Positions 10,214 to 19,321 of a DNA stretch of 36,053 nt are shown here, in pieces. Below the pieces are notes generated by a model. That model did no database searches. It had not been told where the DNA came from and saw nothing but the letters and a program-made list of their open reading frames with translations. Origin of the DNA: a virus; IMG/VR virus record IMGVR_UViG_3300032289_000968, positions 1-36,053 of that record; one strand, given 5' to 3'. The translations under genes were made by a program, and so were the position numbers. Numbering within the stretch: position 1 is the stretch's first letter; each line of letters begins with the position of its first letter.

Positions 10214-12331
10214 ATGCCATATAATGTTAATTTTTCTAATAATGACGTTCCGCCAATAGTTGTAAATGACAGTACTAACAATACCGAAACAAGTTTAATA
10301 TTTCCTGGAAGAAATGTCACAGGTTATGGCCAATACATAGCAGAAAATTTTCTAAAATTGCTAGAAAATTTTGCCAACGATGAATCTCAAGAGCCAGTAA
10401 ACCCGATACAAGGTCAGTTATGGTACAATACAACTAATAAGACACTGCTCGTATATGACGGAACAAGTTGGAAAGCCGCGAGTAATATACAAAAATCTAA
10501 TACAGCTCCTTCTCTAGAACTGTCTCAAACAGGTGAGTTATGGGTTGATACTAATAACCAACAGTTATATGTATTCAGCGGAAATAGATGGATTTTGGTC
10601 GGACCTGAATTTTCAACAGGCTTACGCAGCGGACCTTTAGTAGAAGAGATCGTAGACTCAACCAACATTACTCGCGTTGTAGTTATTTTTTATGTTGAAG
10701 ATGCTCCAGTAGCTATTATTAGCAAAGACACGTTTACTCCAAAAGTATCTATAAATGGATTTCCGGTTATCAAATCAGGTGTAAATCTTACCAGCACCAA
10801 CAACATAGGCGAAGGTGGCTTATCTCCAAAATTTTACGGATCGGCATTAAATTCTGATTCTTTAAATATATTGGGTTCAGAAATTTCAGCAACAAAATTT
10901 TTAAGAACAGACACAATAAACACCACAGAGCAACCATTTAATATTCGAAACAATCAGGGTCTTACAGTAGGCGTTGACGGTACATTTAGTTTTAGTGTTG
11001 CAAGCGGAACTAGTAAAATTTTTAATTCTTCCCCCGGCAGCAGTATTGATTTTCAAACCAATCAAGCAGGTATTCCGCAGACAGTTTTACGTATTATTGA
11101 AAACAAAGTATCAATTAATAAATTAGTACCAGACGAAGCATTAGATGTTAGCGGAAATATACAAGCCAATGGTTCATTAATTTTAACAAATACTACAGAA
11201 AGTACAAATTTTGGAAATGGAACGTTAAGAACAGCAGGCGGTATAGCAGTAACTAAAAATATTTTAGTAGGAACTACTTTAAATGTATCGGGCACTACTA
11301 CAACATCGAATGTCCGACCAGCAGTTAATGACACATACTCATTAGGCAGCTCAGCAACTAACAGATATAAAAGCGTCTATGTTAAAGATTTGTTTTCAGA
11401 AAATCTATTTGGTATTCTAAATGGAAATATTACAGGTAACGCTCAAACAGCTACTAATTTAAAATTTGAAACTGATTTTAGAACCACAGGTGCAGTGACT
11501 TCTGCACCTGTAACATTTACAGGTACTGAAGGAACCATTACACTGGTAACACAGTTGACCAGTGAAATTATAAGTGGACAAACGTTAGCCCCGACAGTTA
11601 GATATCCTGACGATAAAAATGATCAAGTAATTATGCTTAGAACAGTTCCTTCTGTGATAGGCGGCCCTACAGGACTGTTTAAAGCAAGTAAAGAAAACTT
11701 TTTACAAGATGCTGCGGTTCCGATTGGCGCCCTTTTTCCTTTTGCAGGTGCTACAGTTCCTCCCGGTTATTTGCTATGTGATGGTAGAGAAGTTCAAATT
11801 GGACAATATCCAGACCTATATGATACTATAGGTGACACCTATGGTGCTACGTCAATTGGATTCCAGACATTTAAATTACCAGATCTTAGAGGTAGGTTTG
11901 CTCTAGGACGCGACAATATGAATAACAAAACAGATGGAGTAATTCCTGGACTGGTTCCGTTAATCACAGGAGGAACTGCAGAAGGCCAAACACCAGGACC
12001 TGCTGGTCGAGTAGACGGCGTAGAAGCCCAAACATTAGGCAATTTTGGAGGATCATCAGACACCAGTTTAGAAATAAAAAATCTACCTCAGCATGATCAC
12101 AGTTTACGAGGATCAACAGGGCAACAGTATTATGCAGTAAGGACCAGCAGCGGCACCCCACTTGATACTGGTTCTTTCTTAGAAAAAGGCCCAACTACTC
12201 CCGGCCAAATGCAATATCTTCCAACATCTGGTGAAGTTAAAACATCGGAAACCTTATCAAGTCCCTTCAGTGTTATGAATCCGTTCTTAACGTTAAACTA
12301 TATTATTCGATCTGGTCCGCCAGCATTCTAA
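10214..12331 (+). CDS. Tail-fibre-like protein with C-terminal tail-collar domain
   Basis: A 705-aa first member of a four-paralogue set. Residues 1-160 carry the shared module: GRNVTGYGQ, ENFLKLLENFAN, PIQGQLWYNT, then ELWVDTNNQQLYVF and a WILVGP end. The middle is a low-complexity, beta-rich fibre shaft with a GNITGNAQTATNL fibre repeat near residue 400. From about residue 503 there is a clear phage tail-collar domain (Pfam Collar, as in T4 short tail fibre gp12): GALFPFAG, PPGYLLCDG, then LPDLRGRFALG, followed by LPQHDHSL and a C-terminal MNPFLTLNYIIRSG. The HDH is reminiscent of the metal-binding histidines of gp12-type fibres. A GAGG-like ribosome site (10203-10207) sits inside the end of the preceding gene. 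Likely a host-binding or baseplate-attached fibre. Confidence 0.88.
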   Translation: MPYNVNFSNNDVPPIVVNDSTNNTETSLIFPGRNVTGYGQYIAENFLKLLENFANDESQEPVNPIQGQLWYNTTNKTLLVYDGTSWKAASNIQKSNTAPSLELSQTGELWVDTNNQQLYVFSGNRWILVGPEFSTGLRSGPLVEEIVDSTNITRVVVIFYVEDAPVAIISKDTFTPKVSINGFPVIKSGVNLTSTNNIGEGGLSPKFYGSALNSDSLNILGSEISATKFLRTDTINTTEQPFNIRNNQGLTVGVDGTFSFSVASGTSKIFNSSPGSSIDFQTNQAGIPQTVLRIIENKVSINKLVPDEALDVSGNIQANGSLILTNTTESTNFGNGTLRTAGGIAVTKNILVGTTLNVSGTTTTSNVRPAVNDTYSLGSSATNRYKSVYVKDLFSENLFGILNGNITGNAQTATNLKFETDFRTTGAVTSAPVTFTGTEGTITLVTQLTSEIISGQTLAPTVRYPDDKNDQVIMLRTVPSVIGGPTGLFKASKENFLQDAAVPIGALFPFAGATVPPGYLLCDGREVQIGQYPDLYDTIGDTYGATSIGFQTFKLPDLRGRFALGRDNMNNKTDGVIPGLVPLITGGTAEGQTPGPAGRVDGVEAQTLGNFGGSSDTSLEIKNLPQHDHSLRGSTGQQYYAVRTSSGTPLDTGSFLEKGPTTPGQMQYLPTSGEVKTSETLSSPFSVMNPFLTLNYIIRSGPPAF
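10343..10374 (+). repeat. DNA-level repeat shared by the four fibre paralogues (copy 1 of 4)
   Basis: A 32-base block encoding the ENF...LLENFA motif begins GAAAATTTT and ends TAGAAAATTTTGC. Equivalent blocks with the same ends lie at 12472-12503, 14443-14474 and 16610-16641. The conserved nucleotides make the block a possible site for recombination among the fibre genes. Confidence 0.6.
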
Positions 12332-12342
12332 GGTAAAAATAA

Positions 12343-14304
12343 ATGGCATATACAATAAACAAAACCGATGGATCAATTTTAGCCACAGTCGCCGACGGCC
12401 AAGTAGATGAAATTAAAACCGATCTGACTTTGATCGGAAAAAACTACAGCGGCTTTGGCGAAGCATTAAATGAAAATTTTGTCAAATTATTAGAAAATTT
12501 TGCTGGAACAGCAGTACCAACAAAACCTATTAGAGGTCAAGTATGGTTTGATACTAACGAATTAAAACTCAAGGTATATAACGGTACAGCATTTCAGCCA
12601 GTAAGTAGCGCCACTATATCTGAAATACAACCTACAGATCTTGCCATTGGCGATTTATGGTTTGATAACACAAACAAACAATTGTTTTTTTATGACGGAG
12701 TGTCTTTAATTTTATTAGGCCCAGACTACTCAAAAAGTCAAGGTTTAAGTAATCTTCGAGTGTCAAGCATATTAGATGACAGAAATCAAACACGCATCAT
12801 TTCTTCATTGTATATAAATGGTGTATTATTAGGAATTTTTTCTAAAGATCAATTCTTTCCAAAAGTAGAAATTTCTGGTTACGGCACAGGCGAAATAGTT
12901 CCTGGTTTTAATCAATCTCCTACAGCTGGAATAAAATTTGTTGTCACGTCAACAAACTCAGAAAAATTAGGCAACCAGCCAGCAACATCTTATGTGAGAA
13001 GTGACACATCGGGTGAAATTGACGGAACACTCAGTATTACGGGTGCCTTACTAGTAGGTGATGCTAATCAAAGTCAATTGGTAGTACAGTCTGGAAATAT
13101 AAAACTTGCTAATATTGCAAACAATAAAAATTTAACACTATCTGTAAGGCGTAACGATGTTTCTCAAGATGCAATAGTAATAAATGCAAGTTCTCAAACA
13201 GTTCAATTATATCCCAATGAACTAGCTAGTACTGTAGAAGTTGGCGGAAATTTAAATGTTGTAGGAAATTTTACTGTTAATGGCAGTGTTATAATCAACG
13301 ACGGATCATTGACCACAGTTAAAACTTCTCAACTGTTGGTAGAGGATAAACTAATTGTTCTTGGTGAAACTGGAGACAGTTCCTATAACGACGATGACTA
13401 CGCCGATGGCGGAGGAATTATTTTAAAAGGTAATGACAACAAAGAATTTGTATGGGTGTACAACAGTGCAGTTCCGGGAGTAGAAGCCAACGATGCCTGG
13501 AACAGTAGCGAACACATAAATCTCACTGGCGGGAAAGAATTTAAGATTAACGGAGTTACTGTAATTAGTTCTACTAGTTTAGGTACAGGCATTACAAGTG
13601 CTCCAGGACTTACTAATTTTGGTCCGCAAGTTTTTGTACAAATTGGACCATCTGTAGCTACACCTATTCTAAGACTTCAAGAAAACAGACTTGCTTCAGT
13701 AGCTGTAAACAGCAATATAGAAATTACTCCCAACGGCACAGGCAATATAGTTTTAAAACGAGTTACAGGTGCAACATATTCTACTCAAACAGATGTTGGA
13801 TTTCCGTTAATAACTGGACTTGCAACAACCAATCAAAGTGCTCCATTGCAAACAACCGAGACTACTGGTACTAAACCTGCAAGCCCCACACTTTCGGCTA
13901 CTGAATTATCAGAGTCTACCAATAAAAAATATGTGTTAAATCTTGTTAGAACAAGATCGTTGGCATTCAGTTTAGATACCAGTGACGGTATTACAAATAC
14001 TGGAATAGAAAATATTTTAAGTGTGTTGGCTCCAGTTAATGAATACGAAGAAAGCACTATTGCTAGAATATTATGTACTACATTAACTAACGCTGCATCA
14101 ACAGCTGACGTCGAAGCCGGAAAAATAATTAGTACAAGTTTATTTTTAGATTCGTTAGCCCCTAGTTCTGCTCCTGCGGTAACAAACGTAGCATTTGGAT
14201 CAATAACAGTTCCTGCCCCAGTAGTTCAAGTTTCACCCCGTGTTGTAAAACAATTTCAAATAGTCAGTGGAGTATGGACCTATATCACCGAAGCATTTGT
14301 ATAA
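12343..14304 (+). CDS. Tail-fibre-like structural protein (paralogue 2)
   Basis: A 653-aa protein with the shared N-terminal module: MAYTINKTDG, LIGKNYSGFGEALNENF, KLLENFAG, PIRGQVWFDT, then DLWFDNTNKQLFFYDG and LLGPDYS by about residue 130. Near residue 333 it has VEDKLIVLGETG followed by ADGGGIILKG and HINLTGGKEFKINGV, a beta-rich segment I recognise from cyanophage structural proteins. There is no collar domain and no 'YADLAE' C-terminal domain; it ends in QIVSGVWTYITEAFV. An AGGT-type ribosome site lies just upstream. The 15 bases across its start (12337-12351) are identical to those across the start of the next fibre gene, consistent with duplication. Probably an alternative or partner fibre subunit. 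Confidence 0.83.
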   Translation: MAYTINKTDGSILATVADGQVDEIKTDLTLIGKNYSGFGEALNENFVKLLENFAGTAVPTKPIRGQVWFDTNELKLKVYNGTAFQPVSSATISEIQPTDLAIGDLWFDNTNKQLFFYDGVSLILLGPDYSKSQGLSNLRVSSILDDRNQTRIISSLYINGVLLGIFSKDQFFPKVEISGYGTGEIVPGFNQSPTAGIKFVVTSTNSEKLGNQPATSYVRSDTSGEIDGTLSITGALLVGDANQSQLVVQSGNIKLANIANNKNLTLSVRRNDVSQDAIVINASSQTVQLYPNELASTVEVGGNLNVVGNFTVNGSVIINDGSLTTVKTSQLLVEDKLIVLGETGDSSYNDDDYADGGGIILKGNDNKEFVWVYNSAVPGVEANDAWNSSEHINLTGGKEFKINGVTVISSTSLGTGITSAPGLTNFGPQVFVQIGPSVATPILRLQENRLASVAVNSNIEITPNGTGNIVLKRVTGATYSTQTDVGFPLITGLATTNQSAPLQTTETTGTKPASPTLSATELSESTNKKYVLNLVRTRSLAFSLDTSDGITNTGIENILSVLAPVNEYEESTIARILCTTLTNAASTADVEAGKIISTSLFLDSLAPSSAPAVTNVAFGSITVPAPVVQVSPRVVKQFQIVSGVWTYITEAFV

Positions 14305-14316
14305 TGGAGCAAATAA

Positions 14317-16449
14317 ATGGCATATGTAATTAATAAATTTAGCGGGCCGAGATTAACGGTATTAGAGGATGGTACACTAGATGTGTCTACCAGTATCGGC
14401 CTAGTAGGAAGAAACTATTCAGGATACGGCGAAGTTTTTAATGAAAATTTTTTGTTTTTGTTAGAAAATTTTGCTAACGGAATAGCTCCCGCTAGACCAA
14501 TTGCTGGACAAACTTGGTACAACACATCTACAAAAACACTTTACGCATATAGTGGTACCGGATGGGCTCCAACTGGCGGCGCCACAGTTTCAAATACTGC
14601 GCCAAATATTGCTGTTGACGCTGCTTCAACAAGTCCTATCCCCGGAGCATTATGGTACAAAGAGGATAGCCAACAGTTATATATCAGCAGCGGATCAGCC
14701 TGGGAGCTTATTGGACCAGAAAATGTAACAGGGTTTAATAAAACCAAACTTCAAAGTTTAGCTATAAAAGATGTTGATGGTAACAATCATCCGGCATCAT
14801 TATTGTATGTTGATAATAATTGCCTTGCAATTATTTCCTATGATAATTTTGTCATCAACACCTCAGAAAATCTACCAGGATTTTCAAATATTCAGCGTGG
14901 AATAAATCTTCCAATTAATTCAAAATTAATAGGAAATGTAACAGGAAACGCCGATACAGCATCCAGTCTGGCTAATACTGTTACAATTAATAGCGTGCCT
15001 TTTAATGGTAATACAAATGTCACAGTAAAAGCCAGCACTACTAATAGTTTGATAAGAGGTACGTATCTAACTGGCTCAAATTTTGACGGCTCAGTTGAGA
15101 GGACCTGGGGTGTTGATGCTACTCCAAATAACATCATAGGCAAAATTGTTGCTAGAGACAGTGCTGGGGATTTTTCTGCTAGAAGAATTACAGCAGATTT
15201 CATAGGTAATCTTTCAGGCAATGTTAACACTGCTACGGGAACAAGTTTTTTTAATATAATCGAAGCTAATGAAATTATAGGACGTAGTATCAGTGGCAAT
15301 TCTAGAACAGCAACTAAATTAGAAACAGCAAGAACAATCAATGGTGTGTCTTTTGATGGTACTGCAAATATAACAGTTCCAGCAGCAGCTAATACACTTA
15401 CAGGAACATCTATTCCTGCCAATGTCACAACAAGTTTTCTAACGTCTATAGGCACACTAAATGAACTAATAACAGGAGATATTGGTGTAAAAGTAGGTTC
15501 AAACAACCAACTGAGATTATATCTTGACTCAAACACACCAACCATTGAATCTACTGTACAGAACAGCAGTTTAAATTTTGAGATTAATGATACCCCTCAA
15601 GCGCAGAACAATCCCGGTATTGGGTTTTTAACTTCGTCAGCAGCCGTTAGTCTTGGTGGTGATGCATTCCCAGCTTTTTCTAAAATTAAAAATGGAACGA
15701 TCAATTTAGGATTACCGGATTATCCTTGGAATAAAATTTATGCTACTGAATTTAATGGTAGTTCAGTTAAAGCCAGCAACTTAATGCCTACTACAGGATC
15801 AAGTACTATAACCATAAGTGCCGATTTAATTTTAACTGGAGATTTTACAATCCAAGGGACATCGACTTTTGTCAACTCTACAAACGTAACAGTAGCAGAT
15901 AAAACACTAACACTTGGTGCAGGCTCATTAAATCCTTCAGCAGCGAACGGCGCAGGCGTAGTTATTGACGGCAGTTTTGCATCTTTTACATATGCAACAA
16001 CAGGTGATAAATGGGTATCAAATAAGGATATTGACGTTGGGGCAAACACATTCCGTGGAGTTGCTACATCAGCACAATATGCAGATCTTGCAGAAAACTA
16101 TGTAGCTGACAACAACTATGAAGCAGGTGTAGTAGTAGAAATAGGCGGTAGTTGCGAAATAACTATAGCTAGTCAACACAGCAGAAAAATTGCTGGAATA
16201 ATTTCAACAAATCCTGCATATTTGATGAATGATAAATGCCAGGGTAAATATGTACTTGCGGTAGCGTTACAGGGACGAGTTCCTTGCAAAGTTAAAGGTA
16301 AGATTTCTAAAGGAGATCTTATGATAAGTGCCGGCAACGGATATGCAGAATCAAGTCAAAATCCACTGCTTGGATCATTAATAGGAAAAGCTCTAGAAGA
16401 TTTCGACGGCGAAGAAGGCGTTATCGAGGTCTTAGTGGGTCTAGGGTAA
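14317..16449 (+). CDS. Tail-fibre-like protein with 'YADLAE' C-terminal domain (paralogue 3)
   Basis: A 710-aa protein. The shared N-terminal module (MAYVINKFSG, GRNYSGYGEVFNENF, PIAGQTWYNT) is followed by classic phage fibre repeats: GNADTASSL..VTINSVPFNG near residue 210 and TATKLETARTINGVSFDGT near 330. A VADKTLTLGAGS segment resembles the equivalent region in paralogue 2. The last 123 residues (from 588) begin YADLAENYVAD and include GIISTNPAYLMN and GRVPCKVKGKISKGD. They match the last 123 residues of the next gene in length and motif order. This C-terminal region resembles, by eye, autoproteolytic or chaperone-like ends of other phage appendage proteins (Peptidase_G2-type); that link is inference. 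A GGAG ribosome site precedes the ATG. Confidence 0.85.
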   Translation: MAYVINKFSGPRLTVLEDGTLDVSTSIGLVGRNYSGYGEVFNENFLFLLENFANGIAPARPIAGQTWYNTSTKTLYAYSGTGWAPTGGATVSNTAPNIAVDAASTSPIPGALWYKEDSQQLYISSGSAWELIGPENVTGFNKTKLQSLAIKDVDGNNHPASLLYVDNNCLAIISYDNFVINTSENLPGFSNIQRGINLPINSKLIGNVTGNADTASSLANTVTINSVPFNGNTNVTVKASTTNSLIRGTYLTGSNFDGSVERTWGVDATPNNIIGKIVARDSAGDFSARRITADFIGNLSGNVNTATGTSFFNIIEANEIIGRSISGNSRTATKLETARTINGVSFDGTANITVPAAANTLTGTSIPANVTTSFLTSIGTLNELITGDIGVKVGSNNQLRLYLDSNTPTIESTVQNSSLNFEINDTPQAQNNPGIGFLTSSAAVSLGGDAFPAFSKIKNGTINLGLPDYPWNKIYATEFNGSSVKASNLMPTTGSSTITISADLILTGDFTIQGTSTFVNSTNVTVADKTLTLGAGSLNPSAANGAGVVIDGSFASFTYATTGDKWVSNKDIDVGANTFRGVATSAQYADLAENYVADNNYEAGVVVEIGGSCEITIASQHSRKIAGIISTNPAYLMNDKCQGKYVLAVALQGRVPCKVKGKISKGDLMISAGNGYAESSQNPLLGSLIGKALEDFDGEEGVIEVLVGLG

Positions 16450-16451
16450 TT

Positions 16452-16459
16452 GATAAATA
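16452..16459 (+). promoter_or_regulatory. Late-promoter-like octamer GATAAATA
   Basis: It matches the NATAAATA late pattern and lies in a 34-base gap, 24 bases before the ATG at 16484. A GGAG ribosome site (16472-16475) lies between, giving a sensible leader. It would let fibre paralogue 4 and the downstream genes be transcribed separately. No start site was measured. Confidence 0.5.
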
Positions 16460-16483
16460 TTTAAATAATGTGGAGTAACTAGG

Positions 16484-18256
16484 ATGGCATATCAAGTAGA
16501 TAAATTTAACGGTACTTTTCTGGTATCAGTAGGCGACGGAACTATTGATACCACAACTGATCTACGGTTTGTTGGTAAAAATTACACCGGGTACGGCGAA
16601 GTACAAAATGAAAATTTTCTACATCTCTTAGAAAATTTTGCAAATACTACTGCTCCTCCTAAGGTTATACCTGGACAAATTTGGTATGACAGTGGAAATA
16701 AAAAATTAAAATTTTATGATGGTTCTAAATTTAGGACTGCAAGTGGAGCTGAAATTGGAACAACAGCACCATCTGGATTAACTACCGGAGATTTTTGGTG
16801 GGATACTAGTTCTCAACAATTAAAAACGTGGAACGGAACAGAATTTATTTTAGTCGGGCCAGCAGCCAGCCCCGCAGTAGGCGAAGCCGCCGCAGTTCAA
16901 GACACTGTTAAAGGCGTTGATAATGTTAACCATTCTATACTTAAACTGGTTTCAGAAGGCGAAGTAATAGCAATTATTAGTTCAGCTAACGATTTCACAT
17001 TAAATTCAACTACTCCAATTACTGGATTTACGTTGATTAAGAAAGGTATAACTTTAGTTAATACCAACGGTACAACCGGAGTTACATCAACTCCGCATTA
17101 TTTCTGGGGCACAGCATCTAACGCACTTAAATTAGGAGGGTTTGCCGCAGCCGATTTTGTAAAATCAGGCGCAGCAAATTTTCAGAGCGGTCTTTCTGTT
17201 TCTGATTCAGGAATCACAGTAGGCGATCAAAATGATCTACGCATATGGGTGGACGATGGAAACAGACCTATCATTGAAAATCAATTAGGCGAAGATATAA
17301 CTTTTAGAATTAAAACATTAGACACATTTGTTGATGTATCTAAGATAAATCAAACTGGAGTATATCCAGTAACTACTGGAAATATCGAACTGGGGCAATC
17401 TTCTTTAGTTTGGAAACAAGTTTATGCTACTAAATTCTATGGAAATCTACAAGGTAATGTATTAAGATCGGATGGCACTACTGTATTAGTAGATCATACT
17501 GCAGGAACATACAGGGGAAATTTGATAGCAACAGATTCCACTACTGCATACAATTCTACCACAAAGGTATTTACAGGTTCGTTTGTTGGAAATATTACAG
17601 GAAACGTTACTGGAAGTATCACAGGCAGTTCTACTTCAGCAACAACATTGGCTGGAGTTTCAGCAGCTGAAGCTGCAACACCTGGTACTATACCAATAAG
17701 AAATTCATCTGGAAATATTCTTGCAACTAGATTCACGGGAACGGCTGATAGAGCTGATCAATTATTGGTAGGAGCCACATATAGAGCTACAGCTATTGCG
17801 GCTACAGCTGATACAATACCTGTTAGAAATGGTTCTGGAGATATATTTGCTGTAAAATTTAGAGGAACAGCAACTGCTGCTGAATATGCTGACCTAGCAG
17901 AAAAATATCTAGCTGATCACGGTTATGGAGTTGGCACAGTAGTAACAATTGGTGGTGATAAAGAAGTCACAGCCTGTAAAAGCGGAGATAGAGCTATTGG
18001 AGTTGTTTCAGCTAATCCTGCATTCATGATGAACAGCCAATTAGAAAACGGCACATATATAGCTTTAAAGGGTCGTGTTCCTGTAAAGGTTATGGGACCG
18101 GTAAAAAAGGGTGATCGATTAATTGCTGCAGATTGCGGCCGAGCAATGGTTTGTAACGATCTGTCAATGATACATAATCAGGTTAATTGTTTTGCAATAG
18201 CATTAGAAAACAATACATACGAAAAAGAAAAAATCGTCGAAGCGTTAGTACTATAA
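16484..18256 (+). CDS. Tail-fibre-like protein with 'YADLAE' C-terminal domain (paralogue 4)
   Basis: A 590-aa protein and the shortest of the four. The N-terminal module is intact (MAYQVDKFNG, VGKNYTGYGEVQNENF, HLLENFAN, PGQIWYDS, FWWDTSSQQLKTWNG). The shaft is shorter and carries GNITGNVTGSITGSSTSATT near residue 370 and two similar segments, TIPIRNSSGNI and TIPVRNGSGDI, an internal duplication. Residues 468-590 form the same 123-residue C-terminal domain as paralogue 3, beginning YADLAEKYLAD and including GVVSANPAFMMN and GRVPVKVMGPVKKGD. It has its own possible late promoter and a good ribosome site (GGAG, eight bases before ATG). Likely a fibre or fibre-tip subunit, perhaps interchangeable with paralogue 3. 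Confidence 0.85.
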   Translation: MAYQVDKFNGTFLVSVGDGTIDTTTDLRFVGKNYTGYGEVQNENFLHLLENFANTTAPPKVIPGQIWYDSGNKKLKFYDGSKFRTASGAEIGTTAPSGLTTGDFWWDTSSQQLKTWNGTEFILVGPAASPAVGEAAAVQDTVKGVDNVNHSILKLVSEGEVIAIISSANDFTLNSTTPITGFTLIKKGITLVNTNGTTGVTSTPHYFWGTASNALKLGGFAAADFVKSGAANFQSGLSVSDSGITVGDQNDLRIWVDDGNRPIIENQLGEDITFRIKTLDTFVDVSKINQTGVYPVTTGNIELGQSSLVWKQVYATKFYGNLQGNVLRSDGTTVLVDHTAGTYRGNLIATDSTTAYNSTTKVFTGSFVGNITGNVTGSITGSSTSATTLAGVSAAEAATPGTIPIRNSSGNILATRFTGTADRADQLLVGATYRATAIAATADTIPVRNGSGDIFAVKFRGTATAAEYADLAEKYLADHGYGVGTVVTIGGDKEVTACKSGDRAIGVVSANPAFMMNSQLENGTYIALKGRVPVKVMGPVKKGDRLIAADCGRAMVCNDLSMIHNQVNCFAIALENNTYEKEKIVEALVL

Positions 18257-18265
18257 GGAAAAATA

Positions 18266-19261
18266 ATGGCAGCAGTTGGCTCAACAATATCAGCAAATGA
18301 TTATAACACAATACGTAATAAAATTATTGCGGTTATGGGTGCAGGAGGAACTAATCCTAATACTGGATCAACGGACTTGTCTTTTGGGTATAATCAGACG
18401 ATCAACTCAGTCCAAGTATCTTCAGCAAGTACAATAGCTAAATCACAGTTTGACAATTTACGATTTGACATATTAAATGCCAAGTTACATCAAGATGGAA
18501 CTACTCCGACAATAACCACAGTAAATGTGGGAGACGTAATTAACTATTCAGCTACTAGTCCAATATTTCAATATGAAACCATATCGGATCAGGCAATTGC
18601 AAATAGATTTAATATAGGCAGCGGGTATTATTCTTTAGCAGCAGCACAAACTAGCTATACAGGAGCCACTCTAACGCCCCCAACATTTGTTGGAGGTTGG
18701 AGTAGTTCGATTAGTAATGAAATTACAGTAACATGGCCATCTTCATCTGCTATGAGGTATTTTTTCAATACTGGAGGAAGGATAAGATTTTCCAGTAGCT
18801 TTGTGCCTTCACTGGCAAACTCACAAAATACAGTTTGGCAAAATACTTTATCTAGTGCCGGTACCCAAAGTTTTGGAGCCATATCGAGCGGCTCGGGAGC
18901 AGTTAATTTTTATAATCTTACCACTTCGTTCCAGACTTGGTATACTGCGGTAAGTTCAGCTCCGTATTCATCTAACCAATGGTTACTTCAGGCTAGGGTA
19001 TCTAGTGGAAATTGCTCTACATCTTCAGTAACTGCAACGTCTATAGTGTTTAGATTTGTATGGAATGACGGATATACAGATCCAGGCGGACCTCCACCTG
19101 GGGATCTTGCACAAGGTACACTCACTCTTAGCGTAGATGAACAGTATGCTGGTAGCCCCGCTGGGATTTCGTTGTTGCCAACAGTTAGCCCACCGACGGT
19201 ACAACCGGTTTGGACTGTAACGCGACCTTTGTATACTGCGACACCTATCACAGGATCCTAA
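18266..19261 (+). CDS. Virion structural protein (MRYFFN-type)
   Basis: A 331-aa protein nine bases after fibre paralogue 4, preceded by an AAGGA ribosome site. The N-terminal ~100 residues (ISANDYNTIRNKI, then KSQFDNLRFDILNAK) look helical and polar. From about residue 140 the protein is Ser/Thr/Gly-rich and beta-like, with EITVTWPSSSAMRYFFNTGG near 150-170, a motif I associate with structural proteins in marine phages. Near residues 270-280 a DPGGPPPGD linker leads into a final beta-rich tail (TLTLSVDEQYAG). No catalytic motif is seen. Position at the end of the fibre block suggests a tail or appendage component. It is the last gene before the 60-base gap with the strong late-promoter motif. 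Confidence 0.8.
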   Translation: MAAVGSTISANDYNTIRNKIIAVMGAGGTNPNTGSTDLSFGYNQTINSVQVSSASTIAKSQFDNLRFDILNAKLHQDGTTPTITTVNVGDVINYSATSPIFQYETISDQAIANRFNIGSGYYSLAAAQTSYTGATLTPPTFVGGWSSSISNEITVTWPSSSAMRYFFNTGGRIRFSSSFVPSLANSQNTVWQNTLSSAGTQSFGAISSGSGAVNFYNLTTSFQTWYTAVSSAPYSSNQWLLQARVSSGNCSTSSVTATSIVFRFVWNDGYTDPGGPPPGDLAQGTLTLSVDEQYAGSPAGISLLPTVSPPTVQPVWTVTRPLYTATPITGS

Positions 19262-19277
19262 TTTATACTTGACCTAT

Positions 19278-19306
19278 AAAGTAGCATATAAATAAACTGC
19301 TACTTT
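19278..19306 (+). repeat. Perfect 9-bp inverted repeat enclosing a late-promoter octamer
   Basis: AAAGTAGCA (19278-19286) is the exact reverse complement of TGCTACTTT (19298-19306). The 11-base loop contains TATAAATA. RNA reading through from the fibre genes would form the hairpin five bases before the ribosome site. RNA begun at the octamer would lack the left arm. It is not followed by a T-run, so a classical terminator is less likely. Confidence 0.7.
19287..19294 (+). promoter_or_regulatory. Late promoter, perfect T4-type TATAAATA
   Basis: An exact match to the T4 late-promoter octamer in the longest plus-strand gap (60 bases), 27 bases before the ATG at 19322, with an AGGGGA ribosome site between them (19311-19316). 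It is the only visible promoter for the twelve-gene block 19322-30639, implying late expression. Confidence 0.65.
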
Positions 19307-19321
19307 AATTAGGGGAAGTAA

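Noticed and set aside
14892-15545. 217-aa minus-strand open frame opposite fibre paralogue 3
   Set aside because: Hydrophobic, repetitive translation typical of the antisense of Thr/Ser/Gly-rich fibre codons. It lies wholly inside a well-supported gene and has no ribosome site or recognisable motif.
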